A stretch of 64,000 bases of DNA, from NCBI GenBank assembly GCA_004340125.1, contig SLUK01000002.1:124001-188000 (forward strand). Reading direction: 5' to 3'. The position numbers and the translations under genes are program-made. Positions within the stretch are counted from its first letter, which is position 1; each line of letters opens with the position of its first letter. Of the stretch, positions 24,927 through 33,626 are shown in pieces. The notes below the pieces were generated by a model, which saw only the letters and a list, made by a program, of their open reading frames with translations, made no database searches and was not told where the DNA came from. This stretch comes from Harryflintia acetispora. GTDB lineage: Bacteria > Bacillota > Clostridia > Oscillospirales > Ruminococcaceae.

Positions 24927-25826
24927 ATGAAAGCAAGACGAATCGGCAGGACGGTGCTGCCCTATATACTGATTACGCCTGCCATTGTACTGATTGTGTA
25001 CTTTAAAATCTACCCGATCTGCAATACCTTTCTCGACAGCCTGACCTATGATGGGAGCCTGTCTCTGGGGAATTTTTCCACCCTCTTTGGGGACAAGTAT
25101 TTCTGGGATTCCCTTTTGGTCACGGTGAAATTCAATCTGATTCTGACGCCCCTGCAAATTTTCCTGGCCCTTTTGGTCTCGCTGCTGGTCAACGCCGATG
25201 TGCGGGGGATCGGGGCGTTTCGCACCATCTTTTATCTTCCGGCTACCATGTCGACCGCGGTGGCGGCCATTATCTGGAACACCATGCTCAACCCGAACAG
25301 CGGGGTAATCAACAGCCTGCTCGGGATGCTCCAGATTCCGCCGCAGCCGTTTCTGACCAGCAGCAGCCAGGCAATCTACTGCATCATGCTCATCACCACC
25401 TGGATCGGGGTGGGCTACTGGATGATGTTCCTGCTCGCGGGACTCAAGAATGTGGACCGGGCCGTCTATGAGTCGGCCCGGGTGGACGGGGCCGGCTGGC
25501 TGACCATCACCTTAAAGATCACCATCCCGATGATCCGGCGCACACTGGCGTTTGTGCTGATCGCGGACACCACCATCAACCTTTTGATGTTCGCCCCCAT
25601 GCAGATCATCACCAGCGGCGGGCCGCAGCGCAGCACGGCGGTACTGATGTATGAGGCCTATAAATCCTATTTCCTCTATGTCGACAAGGGCCGGGGAGAT
25701 GCGATCGTGGCGGTGCTGCTGCTGATCATCGCGTTTGTATGCGCCGTGCAGTTTTTACTGATCAATGACCGAGGCGAGAAGCCGGGAAAGGCAGGGAAGG
25801 GGGGCGCCGGCTGTGAAAAGGTATAG
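24927..25826 (+). CDS. ABC transporter permease, MalF/UgpA type
   Basis: The 299-aa protein has six predicted membrane helices, beginning with VLPYILITPAIVLIVYFKIYPI, and the EAA loop YESARVDGAGWLTITLKITIPMIRRTL in the fourth cytoplasmic loop. ATG 24927 is chosen because GGAGGG lies upstream; ATG 24888 would add a non-hydrophobic 13 residues. It pairs with the next permease to form the membrane channel of the nucleoside importer. The operon contains no ATP-binding subunit, so a multipurpose ATPase encoded elsewhere (MsmX-like) must be used (inference from known Bacillota transporters). Confidence 0.92.
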   Translation: MKARRIGRTVLPYILITPAIVLIVYFKIYPICNTFLDSLTYDGSLSLGNFSTLFGDKYFWDSLLVTVKFNLILTPLQIFLALLVSLLVNADVRGIGAFRTIFYLPATMSTAVAAIIWNTMLNPNSGVINSLLGMLQIPPQPFLTSSSQAIYCIMLITTWIGVGYWMMFLLAGLKNVDRAVYESARVDGAGWLTITLKITIPMIRRTLAFVLIADTTINLLMFAPMQIITSGGPQRSTAVLMYEAYKSYFLYVDKGRGDAIVAVLLLIIAFVCAVQFLLINDRGEKPGKAGKGGAGCEKV

Positions 25827-26655
25827 GAAGCTCAAAACCGTATTGATCTATCTGGGGCTTTGCCTGATCGCCATTCTCACCCTGTTCCCGCTCTTTTACG
25901 CCGTCGCCTCCTCTCTGCGCAGCGACACGGAAATCTTTCAGTACGCCATGCCCTTTACACTGAGGACCCTGCTGCCGGTCCGGCCCACGGGGAACGCTTA
26001 CCGGGAAATCTTTCTCAAATATGAGTTTTACCGGCCCGTCTTCAATACCGTCGTGGTCTCGGCGGCGGCCATCCTGTTTGGGTGCCTTATCAACAGCGTG
26101 GCGGCCTACGGCTTTGCCTGCTATGAATTCCGCTTCCAAAAGCCGCTCTACGCCCTGGTGCTCTTTTCCTTCATGATCCCCTTTGAATCGATCACCATTC
26201 CGTTGTATACTGTAGTGGACGGATTGGGTTGGGTGGATACCTTTGCCGGGATCGTTGTCCCGAGTATAGCCGACGGATTGGTGCTTTTCCTGTTCACCCA
26301 GTTCTTTTCCGACTTTCCCCAGAGCCTGTTCGAGGCGGCCCGGGTGGACGGGGCGACCTGGGCGGATTCGTTCTTCCGGATTCTGGTGCCGCTCTCGGTA
26401 CCGGTGTTCATCACCGCCAGCCTGATGATTTTCATGACGCACTGGAATTCCTACCTCTGGCCGCTGCTGATTGCGCGCTCGCCCGACGTCCGGCTGATCC
26501 AGGTGGCGCTCTCCGACTTCAGGGGGGCCCATACCACCGAGTGGTCCAACCTCTATGCGGCCTCAACCGTCTCGGCATTGCTGCCCCTTTTGCTGTTCTT
26601 CCCCTTCCAGAAGTATTTCGTCCAGGGGATCACCAGCTCGGGGATCAAAGGATAA
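25813..26655 (+). CDS. ABC transporter permease, MalG/UgpE type
   Basis: The 280-aa protein has six membrane helices, starting LIYLGLCLIAILTLFPLFYAVASSL, and the EAA loop FEAARVDGATWADSFFRILVPLSVP. GTG 25813 is used as start because AAGGGGGGCG precedes it; earlier in-frame codons encode a charged stretch belonging to the overlap with the previous gene. The C-terminus FQKYFVQGITSSGIKG is typical of MalG-type permeases. It forms the second half of the nucleoside/sugar importer channel and overlaps the preceding permease by 14 bases. Confidence 0.92.
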   Translation: MKRYRKLKTVLIYLGLCLIAILTLFPLFYAVASSLRSDTEIFQYAMPFTLRTLLPVRPTGNAYREIFLKYEFYRPVFNTVVVSAAAILFGCLINSVAAYGFACYEFRFQKPLYALVLFSFMIPFESITIPLYTVVDGLGWVDTFAGIVVPSIADGLVLFLFTQFFSDFPQSLFEAARVDGATWADSFFRILVPLSVPVFITASLMIFMTHWNSYLWPLLIARSPDVRLIQVALSDFRGAHTTEWSNLYAASTVSALLPLLLFFPFQKYFVQGITSSGIKG

Positions 26656-26666
26656 GGAGGATGAAG

Positions 26667-27596
26667 ATGACGGACGCATTTCTCGTTTCACGCCTTGTCC
26701 CGCCCACCGGGCGGGTCAGCGCCGTGATGGATACCGATACCTACAATGAGGTGGACGACCAGTTCGCCCTGGCCTACGCCCTTCTCTCCGCGGAAAGGGT
26801 CAATCTTAAGGCCATCTATGCGGCTCCGTTTCTCAACGAGCGCAGCAGCTGTGCTGCCGACGGGATGGAGAAAAGCCTTCATGAGATTGAAAACGTTTTA
26901 AAACTGATGGGCCGCACCGATGATATTCCCTGCTTTGAGGGCTCAAGAAGCTTTATGCTGGATCCCAAAACGCCGATTGAGAGCCCGGCGGCACAGGACC
27001 TCGTGGAGCGGGCGCTCGCCCAAACCGGGGAAGACCCGCTCTATGTGATTGCCATCGGCGCGCCGACCAACATCGCCAGCGCGTTGCTGCTGGAACCAAA
27101 AATCGCGGAGCATATCGTGGTGCTCTGGCTGGGCGGGCACGCGCTGGAATACGAAAACACGGAGGAGTTCAACCTCTTCCAGGACATCCACGCCTCGCGC
27201 ACCTTGTTGGACATGGAGGTGCCGCTGGTTCTTTTTCCCTGCGAGGGGGTCGCCAGCCGGCTTTGCACCACCGTGCCGGAGCTGCGGTTTTATCTGGAGG
27301 GCAGGAATCAACTGGGGAGCTACCTGTGCGACATTGTGGAGCACTATGAGGAGAACGCCTACGGCTGGTCCAAGGTGATTTGGGACGTGATCACGGTGGC
27401 CTGGCTGGTAAACGCCGATTGGGTGCCCACGGCGCTGATGTCAAGCCCCATTCTGACCGACCAGTTTACTTGGAGCTTTGACCCTCGCCGCCACCTGATC
27501 CGGGTCGCCCGCTTCGTGGAACGGGACGCGGTTTTCGCCGACCTCTTTCACAAAATCAGCGGTATGACATCAGGGAAAGGCCGTGCTCAGGGATGA
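26667..27596 (+). CDS. Nucleoside hydrolase, third paralogue
   Basis: A 309-aa nucleoside hydrolase of a different subgroup from the two upstream: the metal motif is VMDTDTYNEVDDQFALAYAL (Asp22, Asp24, Asp30, Asp31), with two extra residues in the loop. Other family signatures include LYVIAIGAPTNIASALLLEP and VVLWLGGHALEYENTEEFNLFQDI. AAGGAGG is one base from ATG 26661 but seven from ATG 26667, which is therefore chosen. Its stop overlaps the ribokinase start. Together with 23899 it suggests that two substrate classes (for example purine and pyrimidine nucleosides) are served by one operon. Confidence 0.9.
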   Translation: MTDAFLVSRLVPPTGRVSAVMDTDTYNEVDDQFALAYALLSAERVNLKAIYAAPFLNERSSCAADGMEKSLHEIENVLKLMGRTDDIPCFEGSRSFMLDPKTPIESPAAQDLVERALAQTGEDPLYVIAIGAPTNIASALLLEPKIAEHIVVLWLGGHALEYENTEEFNLFQDIHASRTLLDMEVPLVLFPCEGVASRLCTTVPELRFYLEGRNQLGSYLCDIVEHYEENAYGWSKVIWDVITVAWLVNADWVPTALMSSPILTDQFTWSFDPRRHLIRVARFVERDAVFADLFHKISGMTSGKGRAQG

Positions 27597-28477
27597 AGAT
27601 ACTCAATTTCGGTTCGCTCAACATCGATCACGTCTATCAGGTCGGGCATATCGTGCGGGAAGGGGAGACCATCCGCGCAAAGGAGCTGCGCCACTTCGCG
27701 GGCGGGAAGGGGTTCAATCAGTCCATCGCCTTGGCACGCGCCGGCGCACAGGTCTTCCACGCGGGCTGCGTGGGGGAGGACGGCGACCACCTGTGCGGGC
27801 TGCTGCGGGAGAACGGGGTGGACACCCGGTACATTAAAACTGTCAATACGCCGACCGGCAACGCGGTGATCCAGGTGGACGAGCACGGGCAGAACAGCAT
27901 TGTCGTCTACGGCGGGGCGAACCACGAAATCGGCCGGGAACAGATTGAAAGGACGCTGTCGGATTTTTCACCCGGGGATTGGCTGCTGCTGCAAAACGAG
28001 ATCAGTGAAATCCCTTATTTGATCGAGTTGGGCTGTCGAAAGGGCTTAAAAATCGCACTCAACCCTTCGCCGTTCGACAGGGGTATGCTCGGCCTCCCGC
28101 TCGAGAACCTCAGCCTTCTCTTTGTCAACGAGGTGGAGGCGGCGCAAATGACGGGCTTTGACGGCGGCGACGTGGAAGAGATCGTCACACAGCTGGGAGC
28201 GGTGCTGCCCGGCAGCGGGATCGTGCTGACGCTGGGGGAGCGCGGATCGGTCTATCTTCACGATGGGCAGGCCGTCTACCAAAGGAGCTTCCCCGCCAAG
28301 GCGGTGGATACCACGGCGGCGGGGGACACCTTTACCGGGTATTTCCTGGCCGCCGTCCTGCAAGGGCAAACGCCGCAAGCGGCGATGGAGCTGGCATCCA
28401 GAGCCTCGGCGCTCGCGGTCTCCCGGCCGGGGGCCTATCCCTCAATTCCCTGGAAAGAAGAGCTGCAAGCAAATTAG
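27593..28477 (+). CDS. rbsK: Ribokinase (PfkB family)
   Basis: The 294-aa kinase has the PfkB N-terminal motif AGGKGFNQSIALARAGA, substrate motif FGSLNIDHVYQV and the C-terminal catalytic motif VDTTAAGDTFTGYFLAAVLQG with the base Asp. DTTAAGD is common in ribokinases. It phosphorylates D-ribose at O5 to feed the pentose phosphate pathway; in this operon it would use ribose freed by the nucleoside hydrolases. It overlaps the hydrolase stop (ATGA) and is the last gene before a strong terminator. A related PfkB sugar specificity cannot be fully excluded. Confidence 0.88.
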   Translation: MKILNFGSLNIDHVYQVGHIVREGETIRAKELRHFAGGKGFNQSIALARAGAQVFHAGCVGEDGDHLCGLLRENGVDTRYIKTVNTPTGNAVIQVDEHGQNSIVVYGGANHEIGREQIERTLSDFSPGDWLLLQNEISEIPYLIELGCRKGLKIALNPSPFDRGMLGLPLENLSLLFVNEVEAAQMTGFDGGDVEEIVTQLGAVLPGSGIVLTLGERGSVYLHDGQAVYQRSFPAKAVDTTAAGDTFTGYFLAAVLQGQTPQAAMELASRASALAVSRPGAYPSIPWKEELQAN

Positions 28478-28493
28478 CAGGAAAATGTCAACC

Positions 28494-28527
28494 AAAAAAG
28501 CGAGGCGGTTTCCCGCCTCGCTTTTTT
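28494..28527. terminator. Bidirectional terminator after nucleoside operon
   Basis: Stem GCGAGGCGG / CCGCCTCGC flanked by six A and six T; serves both the + strand operon and the convergent signalling gene. Confidence 0.92.
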
Positions 28528-28547
28528 GCCCTCCTTGCCGGTAGAGA

Positions 28548-31500
28548 TTATGGACGGCTTGGATCGGCATCCTTATATTTTGCGATGTCATAGCAGGCCA
28601 GCAGGCAGGCGTCCTGCCCGTCCCAGCGGATCATGCAGGCGTTGGCCATCGACCAGATGTGCAGGACGGGATTATAGATTTCCAGCTCCTGGTGGCGCAG
28701 GCGCCGGATGCCGCGTGCTGGGCAGCTTTCACAGGGGGATCCCCTGTGGAAAAACGCCTCGTAGCAGCGCATGCCCGGCTTGGTGCCGGGTGCAGCGTCT
28801 AAGGTTTTCGCATTGATGTACTGCAAGGCGAAGCTGTCCGGGTCGATCACATAGAGCCAGGCGTTCTGGTTATCCAGCACCATCTCAAGGTTTTGCGCGG
28901 CCGCCAGCGCACGGTCCTGCGCGCGCTTCTTGAGCAGGAAGGTGGAGAGCAGCTCGGAGATGAAGGTGAGCGCATCAATCTGGTTCTGGGTCCACATCCG
29001 CAGAATTTTGCAGTCGTCGAACCCGACGAAGCCCACGAATTTGCCGCCGTCGCGCACCGCGCACTGCAGCAGCGAACGGATCCCCTGGCTTTCCAGCAGG
29101 GTATACTGCTCCCGGGGGAGCTTAGCGATGTCCCGGCAGTAGAAGATTCCATTTTCGTCAAAGTTCCTCTGATAGCTTTCCCCCAGGTCGTGGTACTCGA
29201 CGCGCTGCAGATTATCGATCTCCGGCCGGATTCCCTCGTTGCACCATTCAAAGGTGTTTTTGCACCAGGAGCCGTCCTCGGAGTTCTCGAAGATGTAGAC
29301 CCGGCTGACGTTATATTTGCACCCCGCCATCTCCAAAATGGCGTTGATCGCCGTCTGGGCGTCGCCCGATTCATACAGCAGCTTGAAGGCCTGCGGCACG
29401 ATGCTGTCAACGCTGAAATCGGCCGCGCCGTCCGATTCGATCCGGGTGCCCGAGGTGTGCTGCTGGGCGCCCGCGCCAAAAATATTTGACATGGTTCTCT
29501 TGTCGTAGAGTGCGAAGCGGTCCTTGCCGCTGAGCTTGGCCTGGTACAGCGCCCGGTCGCAGTGCTGGAACAGGGACTGATAGTCGGCCCCGTCCTGCGG
29601 ACAGCGGGAGATGCCCACGCTGCAGGTCAACCGGCAGTCCCACATGTCGTCCTGGAACATGTCGCGCAGGGCTTCGACGATCCGCTGCGCCATGCTTTCC
29701 AGCCAGGCGTCATCCGAGCCATAGCGCAGGAAGACCAGGAATTCGTCCCCGCCGAACCGGGCGACGATGTCCGCGGCGCGGAATAGTGTCTTCAGGCAGG
29801 AGGCCGCCTTGGCCAGTACGGCGTCCCCGAACATGTGGCCGTGCAGGTCGTTGACCAGCTTGAAGTTGTCCAGGTCGATGATCAGCATGGCGAAGCGGTC
29901 CTCGGGGGCGCGGCCCTTGAGCGTGCGCTTGATCGCCTCCCCGGCGGCCATCTTGGTGTAAAGCTCGGTGAGGGTGTCCTGCTCCGCCTTGTGCGTGAGC
30001 TCCTGGAACCGGCGCTTCTCGCCGTCGATGTCCAAAATGACCCCCACCACCCGCACCGGCTTCTTGTCGCTGCCGAACTGGGTGGTGGCGCGGATGCGGC
30101 ACCACAGGTATTTCCCGTCCGCCTTGGCCAGGCGCACCTCGGCCTCCCCGTAGGGGGCCCCTGCGGCGATGCTCTCCATCAGGCGCAAAAAGCCGGGCAC
30201 GTCGTCCGGGAAGAGATGGGAGGCGGTCTGGGCCGTTTCCCGGGTCAGGTGGGTGAGGGGTTTGTAGCCGAATTTTGCCTCCCAGTTGGCGGAGTAGCTA
30301 AACTCCCAGGTGGACAGGTCCCCTTCAAAGATGATGTCGTTGGTCTGCTCCTGGATGATCTGATAGCGCTCCATGCTCAGGCGCAGCGCCTCCTGCGCCT
30401 GCTTGATCTGGGTGATGTCGGTCAGCACACAGTTGAGGTACTCCCGCCCATCGCTTCCCATGAGCAGCTGGTACTTTTCCAGCACCCACACCGCCTGGCC
30501 CTGCCGGGAGACGATCCGGTATTCTAACTCCTGCGCGCTGCCGCAGGAGAGCTGGTCGCGGTATTGGCGCAGGACGCCCTGCCGGTCGTCGGGATGGATC
30601 ATCTCGAGGTACCGGTTATGGAAGCGTTCCTCAAGCTCCTTTTTGCTGTAACCGAACAGTACGATAAAGCCTTCGTTGACATAGGTCATGGTGAACCAGC
30701 GGTCGTTAAGACACTGCTGCACCCCGACCATCAGGTTCTGGGTCGTGGGGATGTCGGCCGTCCCGTCAAAGGAAGAGGCGGGGCTCTCGGCCTGGTCCAG
30801 CTGTTTCCAGACGATCAGCGCCTTGTGATGTTTGGGGTTGTCGAGGTCGACCCGCAGCGCGGTCCCCTCATACCAGACGTATTCCCCCGAGGCGTGGTGG
30901 AAGATGCGGTATTTGCGCGAGCGCTTCATCAGCCCGCTGCTGAAGAAGTCCTCGATATACTTGTCCAAAATTTCCAGCACCAGCGGCCGGTCGTCGGGAT
31001 GGACGGCGTGTTCGGCGAAGGCGTGGAGCGATTCGGCGAAGGTGTTGCCGGAGCGCAGGTCCAGAAAGTCCTCGCTCTGCTGATGGACCAGATGGTAGAC
31101 CCCGCTGTCGAAGTCCACCTCCATGACGGTGGATTCCAGATAGCGCAGCAGCGCCAGGTATTTCATCTGCCCGAGCTCGGGCAGGTTCTTGATATTGCCC
31201 AGTTGGATAGGGGGATGCTCCGGCAGCCTCTCGAAGGCGGAGCGCGGCGCCAGCCCGTCGGAATAGCTGCTCGAGAGCTCATAGAAATCCTCCCGCACAT
31301 TTTTCAGGCATTCCAGGAGCTTCGGGGAGAAGGCGCCGCACTCCCCGTTTAAAATCATGGTGATCGCCTGCTCGGAGGGGATTTCCTTCTTATATACCCG
31401 GTCGGTGGTCAGCGCGTCATAGGCGTCGGCAATCCCCACCGCCTGCGCGCAGATGGGGGTGTTGTCCCCCTTGAGCCCCTCGGGATAGCCCTTGCCATCC

Positions 31501-32306
31501 CAGCGCTCGTGATGGTAGCGGCAGATGTTGTAGGCGTAGCGCAGATATTCCGTATCGCTCATGCGGTCCAACCCGGAGAGAATTTCGCAGCCCTTGATTG
31601 TATGGGATTTCATGATCTCGAACTCCTCGTCCGAGAGCGGGCCGGGCTTGTTGAGGATGGTGTCGGGGATCGAGATTTTTCCAATATCGTGCAGGGCGGC
31701 CGCCTCCGCGATCACGCCGATGGCGTGATCGTCCAGGTCGTATTCCGGGCAGAAGCGCGCGACGTTCTGCAGCAGCACCTTGGTGAACATTCTAATACGC
31801 AGCACATGCTGCCCGGTTTCGGCGCTGCGGTGCTCGATCACCGAGGAAAGGGTGTCCATAATGACGTCGCGCGATTCGCGAAGCTTGGCCGCCTGCTCCT
31901 CGACCATCTCCTCGAGGTGCATCTTGTGCCGGTTGAGCTCCACCGCGTTCTGCACCCGCCGGCGGACCACATGCGGCTCAAAGGGCTTCAGAATGATGTC
32001 CGCCGCGCCTAAATCAAAGGCGCGCACCTCGTTCTCCATCGAATCCTCCGAGGTGATCACCACGACGGGGATACTGGCCATCAGGCCGTTTTGGGACAGC
32101 TCCGCCATGACCTGATAGCCGCTTTTGATCGGCATGACCAGGTCCAGCAGGACGGCGGCGAGCGAATCGTGGTACTGCTTGATCAGCATAATGGCCTGTT
32201 CGCCGTTTTCCGCCTCCAGCAAATTATATTCCTGTTCAAAGAGAGCCCGCAGGATGGCACGGTTGATCTCCATGTCATCGACGATCAAAAGGGTGTCGCG
32301 GTTCAT
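28548..32306 (-). CDS. Multidomain c-di-GMP signalling protein: REC, HD-GYP, PAS repeats, GGDEF, GAF
   Basis: A 1252-aa soluble protein. Residues 1-120 are a receiver (phospho-acceptor Asp55 in LLDLVMP); 145-335 an HD-GYP domain with HDIGK (206-210) and HHERWDGKGYPEG (265-277); about 380-770 PAS/PAC repeats; about 770-930 a GGDEF domain with intact GGDEF (852-856) and an inhibitory-site RxxD five residues before it; about 960-1120 a GAF domain; then a C-terminal PAS-like part with CESCPARG. HD-GYP degrades and GGDEF makes c-di-GMP, so both activities may reside in one chain. No histidine kinase is adjacent. It is a single gene with its own promoter. Confidence 0.9.
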   Translation of the reverse strand: MNRDTLLIVDDMEINRAILRALFEQEYNLLEAENGEQAIMLIKQYHDSLAAVLLDLVMPIKSGYQVMAELSQNGLMASIPVVVITSEDSMENEVRAFDLGAADIILKPFEPHVVRRRVQNAVELNRHKMHLEEMVEEQAAKLRESRDVIMDTLSSVIEHRSAETGQHVLRIRMFTKVLLQNVARFCPEYDLDDHAIGVIAEAAALHDIGKISIPDTILNKPGPLSDEEFEIMKSHTIKGCEILSGLDRMSDTEYLRYAYNICRYHHERWDGKGYPEGLKGDNTPICAQAVGIADAYDALTTDRVYKKEIPSEQAITMILNGECGAFSPKLLECLKNVREDFYELSSSYSDGLAPRSAFERLPEHPPIQLGNIKNLPELGQMKYLALLRYLESTVMEVDFDSGVYHLVHQQSEDFLDLRSGNTFAESLHAFAEHAVHPDDRPLVLEILDKYIEDFFSSGLMKRSRKYRIFHHASGEYVWYEGTALRVDLDNPKHHKALIVWKQLDQAESPASSFDGTADIPTTQNLMVGVQQCLNDRWFTMTYVNEGFIVLFGYSKKELEERFHNRYLEMIHPDDRQGVLRQYRDQLSCGSAQELEYRIVSRQGQAVWVLEKYQLLMGSDGREYLNCVLTDITQIKQAQEALRLSMERYQIIQEQTNDIIFEGDLSTWEFSYSANWEAKFGYKPLTHLTRETAQTASHLFPDDVPGFLRLMESIAAGAPYGEAEVRLAKADGKYLWCRIRATTQFGSDKKPVRVVGVILDIDGEKRRFQELTHKAEQDTLTELYTKMAAGEAIKRTLKGRAPEDRFAMLIIDLDNFKLVNDLHGHMFGDAVLAKAASCLKTLFRAADIVARFGGDEFLVFLRYGSDDAWLESMAQRIVEALRDMFQDDMWDCRLTCSVGISRCPQDGADYQSLFQHCDRALYQAKLSGKDRFALYDKRTMSNIFGAGAQQHTSGTRIESDGAADFSVDSIVPQAFKLLYESGDAQTAINAILEMAGCKYNVSRVYIFENSEDGSWCKNTFEWCNEGIRPEIDNLQRVEYHDLGESYQRNFDENGIFYCRDIAKLPREQYTLLESQGIRSLLQCAVRDGGKFVGFVGFDDCKILRMWTQNQIDALTFISELLSTFLLKKRAQDRALAAAQNLEMVLDNQNAWLYVIDPDSFALQYINAKTLDAAPGTKPGMRCYEAFFHRGSPCESCPARGIRRLRHQELEIYNPVLHIWSMANACMIRWDGQDACLLACYDIAKYKDADPSRP

Positions 32307-32376
32307 GACTGTCCTTTCCGGGGGGCGCTGAACGCCAAAAATTAATGTGGAGCTGTTAGAACGGTATCCATATTCT

Positions 32377-32405
32377 AGTATACTATTTTGTCCCCTGTCT
32401 TACAA
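32377..32405 (-). promoter_or_regulatory. Promoter of the REC/HD-GYP/GGDEF gene
   Basis: On the minus strand TTGTAA (32405-32400), a 17-bp spacer and TATACT (32382-32377). Confidence 0.75.
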
Positions 32406-32497
32406 GAGAATTATCCGATTTCACGGATGGAGGCCGTATGGGATGGGGTTATATGATTACCATTTCATTAAGACAGGACGCGTTATTTATCGCAAAT

Positions 32498-32590
32498 AAA
32501 AAATAGCTCTTCGATCTATTTTTTAAATTTTTATGGCCGACCTACGGTCATAGCCATTTTTATTGCTTCGCATGCGCTCAGCAATAAAAA
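32498..32590 (+). repeat. 93-bp three-hairpin repeat, copy 2
   Basis: Hairpins AAAAAATAG / CTATTTTTT (32498-32524), ATGGC...GCCAT with GACC/GGTC (32533-32557) and TTTTTATTGCT / AGCAATAAAAA (32557-32590). Same length, order and orientation as copy 1 at 9181-9273. Its right end runs directly into the tmRNA terminator. Loops and the first stem have diverged while pairing is kept. Confidence 0.85.
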
Positions 32591-32621
32591 ACCGCTTAAA
32601 CATCACGTTTAAGCGGTTTTT
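32586..32621 (-). terminator. Terminator of tmRNA
   Basis: Minus-strand stem of AAAAACCGCTTAAAC and its complement ending in five T; the hairpin begins four bases after the encoded CCA of ssrA. Confidence 0.9.
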
Positions 32622-32624
32622 AGC

Positions 32625-33016
32625 TGGTGGAGGCGAGGGGAGTTGAACCCCTGTCCGAAAACCCATTCACATGAACCTCTCCGAGTGCAGTTTGTCGTTT
32701 AAGTTTCCCCAAGGCCGCCGACGACAAACAAACTGCGGCCCCAGGTAGCTCCTAATACGCTAATCAGCCCGGAGCGCTGCTAAAAAGCGTTGACCACTAA
32801 AATGACACCCTATCTATGCCCGTGGTAAAACACAGCAGGATGGGCCGCAATACTGCGGCGCAGTAAACTCAAACTACGCAGCTACCGCCATGTTGTTGAA
32901 GTTTACTTTTCTAACGTTATTGTTAGCGTTTATTTTAGGTTGCGGATTTTATACAGGTTCCGCACCTGTACTCGCTGTCCATGCTTCAAAGCCCCCGTCG
33001 AAACCGGTACGCCCCC
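32625..33016 (-). ncRNA. ssrA: Transfer-messenger RNA (tmRNA)
   Basis: The 5' end GGGGGCGTACCGGTTTCGAC and the 3' end GTTCAACTCCCCTCGCCTCCACCA fold into the tRNA-like acceptor (seven pairs, GGGGGCG with CGCCTCC) and T arm, with CCA encoded. The tag frame starts at the Ala resume codon GCT (32927-32925) and reads ANNNVRKVNFNNMAVAA before TAG (32876-32874). It rescues stalled ribosomes and tags nascent chains for proteolysis. smpB, its obligate partner, is the next upstream gene on the same strand. An extended -10 (TGGTATACT, 33036-33041) lies just upstream. Confidence 0.97.
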
Positions 33017-33077
33017 ATGTTTCGATGGAACACTTAGTATACCACAGTTTGAGAGAAGAATCCAGTCCAAACGCGGC

Positions 33078-33542
33078 TTAGAAATTTTTCTGCTTCATCG
33101 CCCGGTCGATGTCCCGCTTGGCATCCCGCTCGGCCATGTCGCTGCGCTTATCGTAAAGTTTCTTGCCTTTACAGAGTCCGAGCTCCAATTTAACCTTGGA
33201 ATTTCGGAAATAGAGGGAGAGGGGGATCAGGGTATAGCCTTGCTGCTTCATCTTACCGAAGAGGGAAAGAATCTCCCGCCGGTGCATGAGCAGCCTGCGC
33301 ACCCGCAGAGGATCACGGTTGAAGATATTACCCTTTTCATAGGGGCTGATGTGCATCTGCTTGATGAAAAGTTCGCCGTTTTCGATGTCGCACCAGGCGT
33401 CTTTAAGATTGACCTGGCCCTGCCGCAGAGACTTGACCTCGGTCCCGTACAGTTCGATCCCCGCTTCAAAGGCGTCCTCCACAAAATAGTCGTGGCGGGC
33501 CTTCTTGTTGACGGCGATCGTCTTGGTTCCCTTTTTGTCCAT
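33078..33542 (-). CDS. smpB: SsrA-binding protein SmpB
   Basis: SmpB binds tmRNA and positions it in stalled ribosomes. The 154-aa protein shows the family segments AVNKKARHDYFVEDAFEAGIELYGTEVKSLR, INGEL-like ENGELFIKQMHISPYEKGN and the basic tail GKKLYDKRSDMAERDAKRDIDRAMKQ. The ATG at 33542 follows AGGAGGTG by seven bases and gives normal length; upstream in-frame codons are rejected. It is followed 61 bp later by ssrA on the same strand. Confidence 0.97.
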   Translation of the reverse strand: MDKKGTKTIAVNKKARHDYFVEDAFEAGIELYGTEVKSLRQGQVNLKDAWCDIENGELFIKQMHISPYEKGNIFNRDPLRVRRLLMHRREILSLFGKMKQQGYTLIPLSLYFRNSKVKLELGLCKGKKLYDKRSDMAERDAKRDIDRAMKQKNF

Positions 33543-33626
33543 ACGGCAGCACCTCCTGTCAATTAAGATCATGATCGGTTGCACACGGCTTTATACGCAG
33601 TGGCTTGTGCGCAAAAGCAAGCTGTG

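Larger units (their letters stand above)
32307..32624. other. Intergenic region between signalling gene and tmRNA
   Basis: This 318-bp gap holds the minus-strand promoter (32377-32405), about 90 bp with no visible signal, the second three-hairpin repeat (32498-32590) and the tmRNA terminator (32586-32621). No coding region is supported. Confidence 0.7.

Noticed and set aside
23899..28477. Idea that the ABC genes import a ribose-containing polysaccharide
   Set aside because: Three nucleoside hydrolase homologues and no glycoside hydrolase are present, so nucleosides explain the operon better.
32890..33566. Small plus-strand open frames over ssrA and smpB
   Set aside because: They run through the tmRNA and antisense to smpB and lack ribosome sites.
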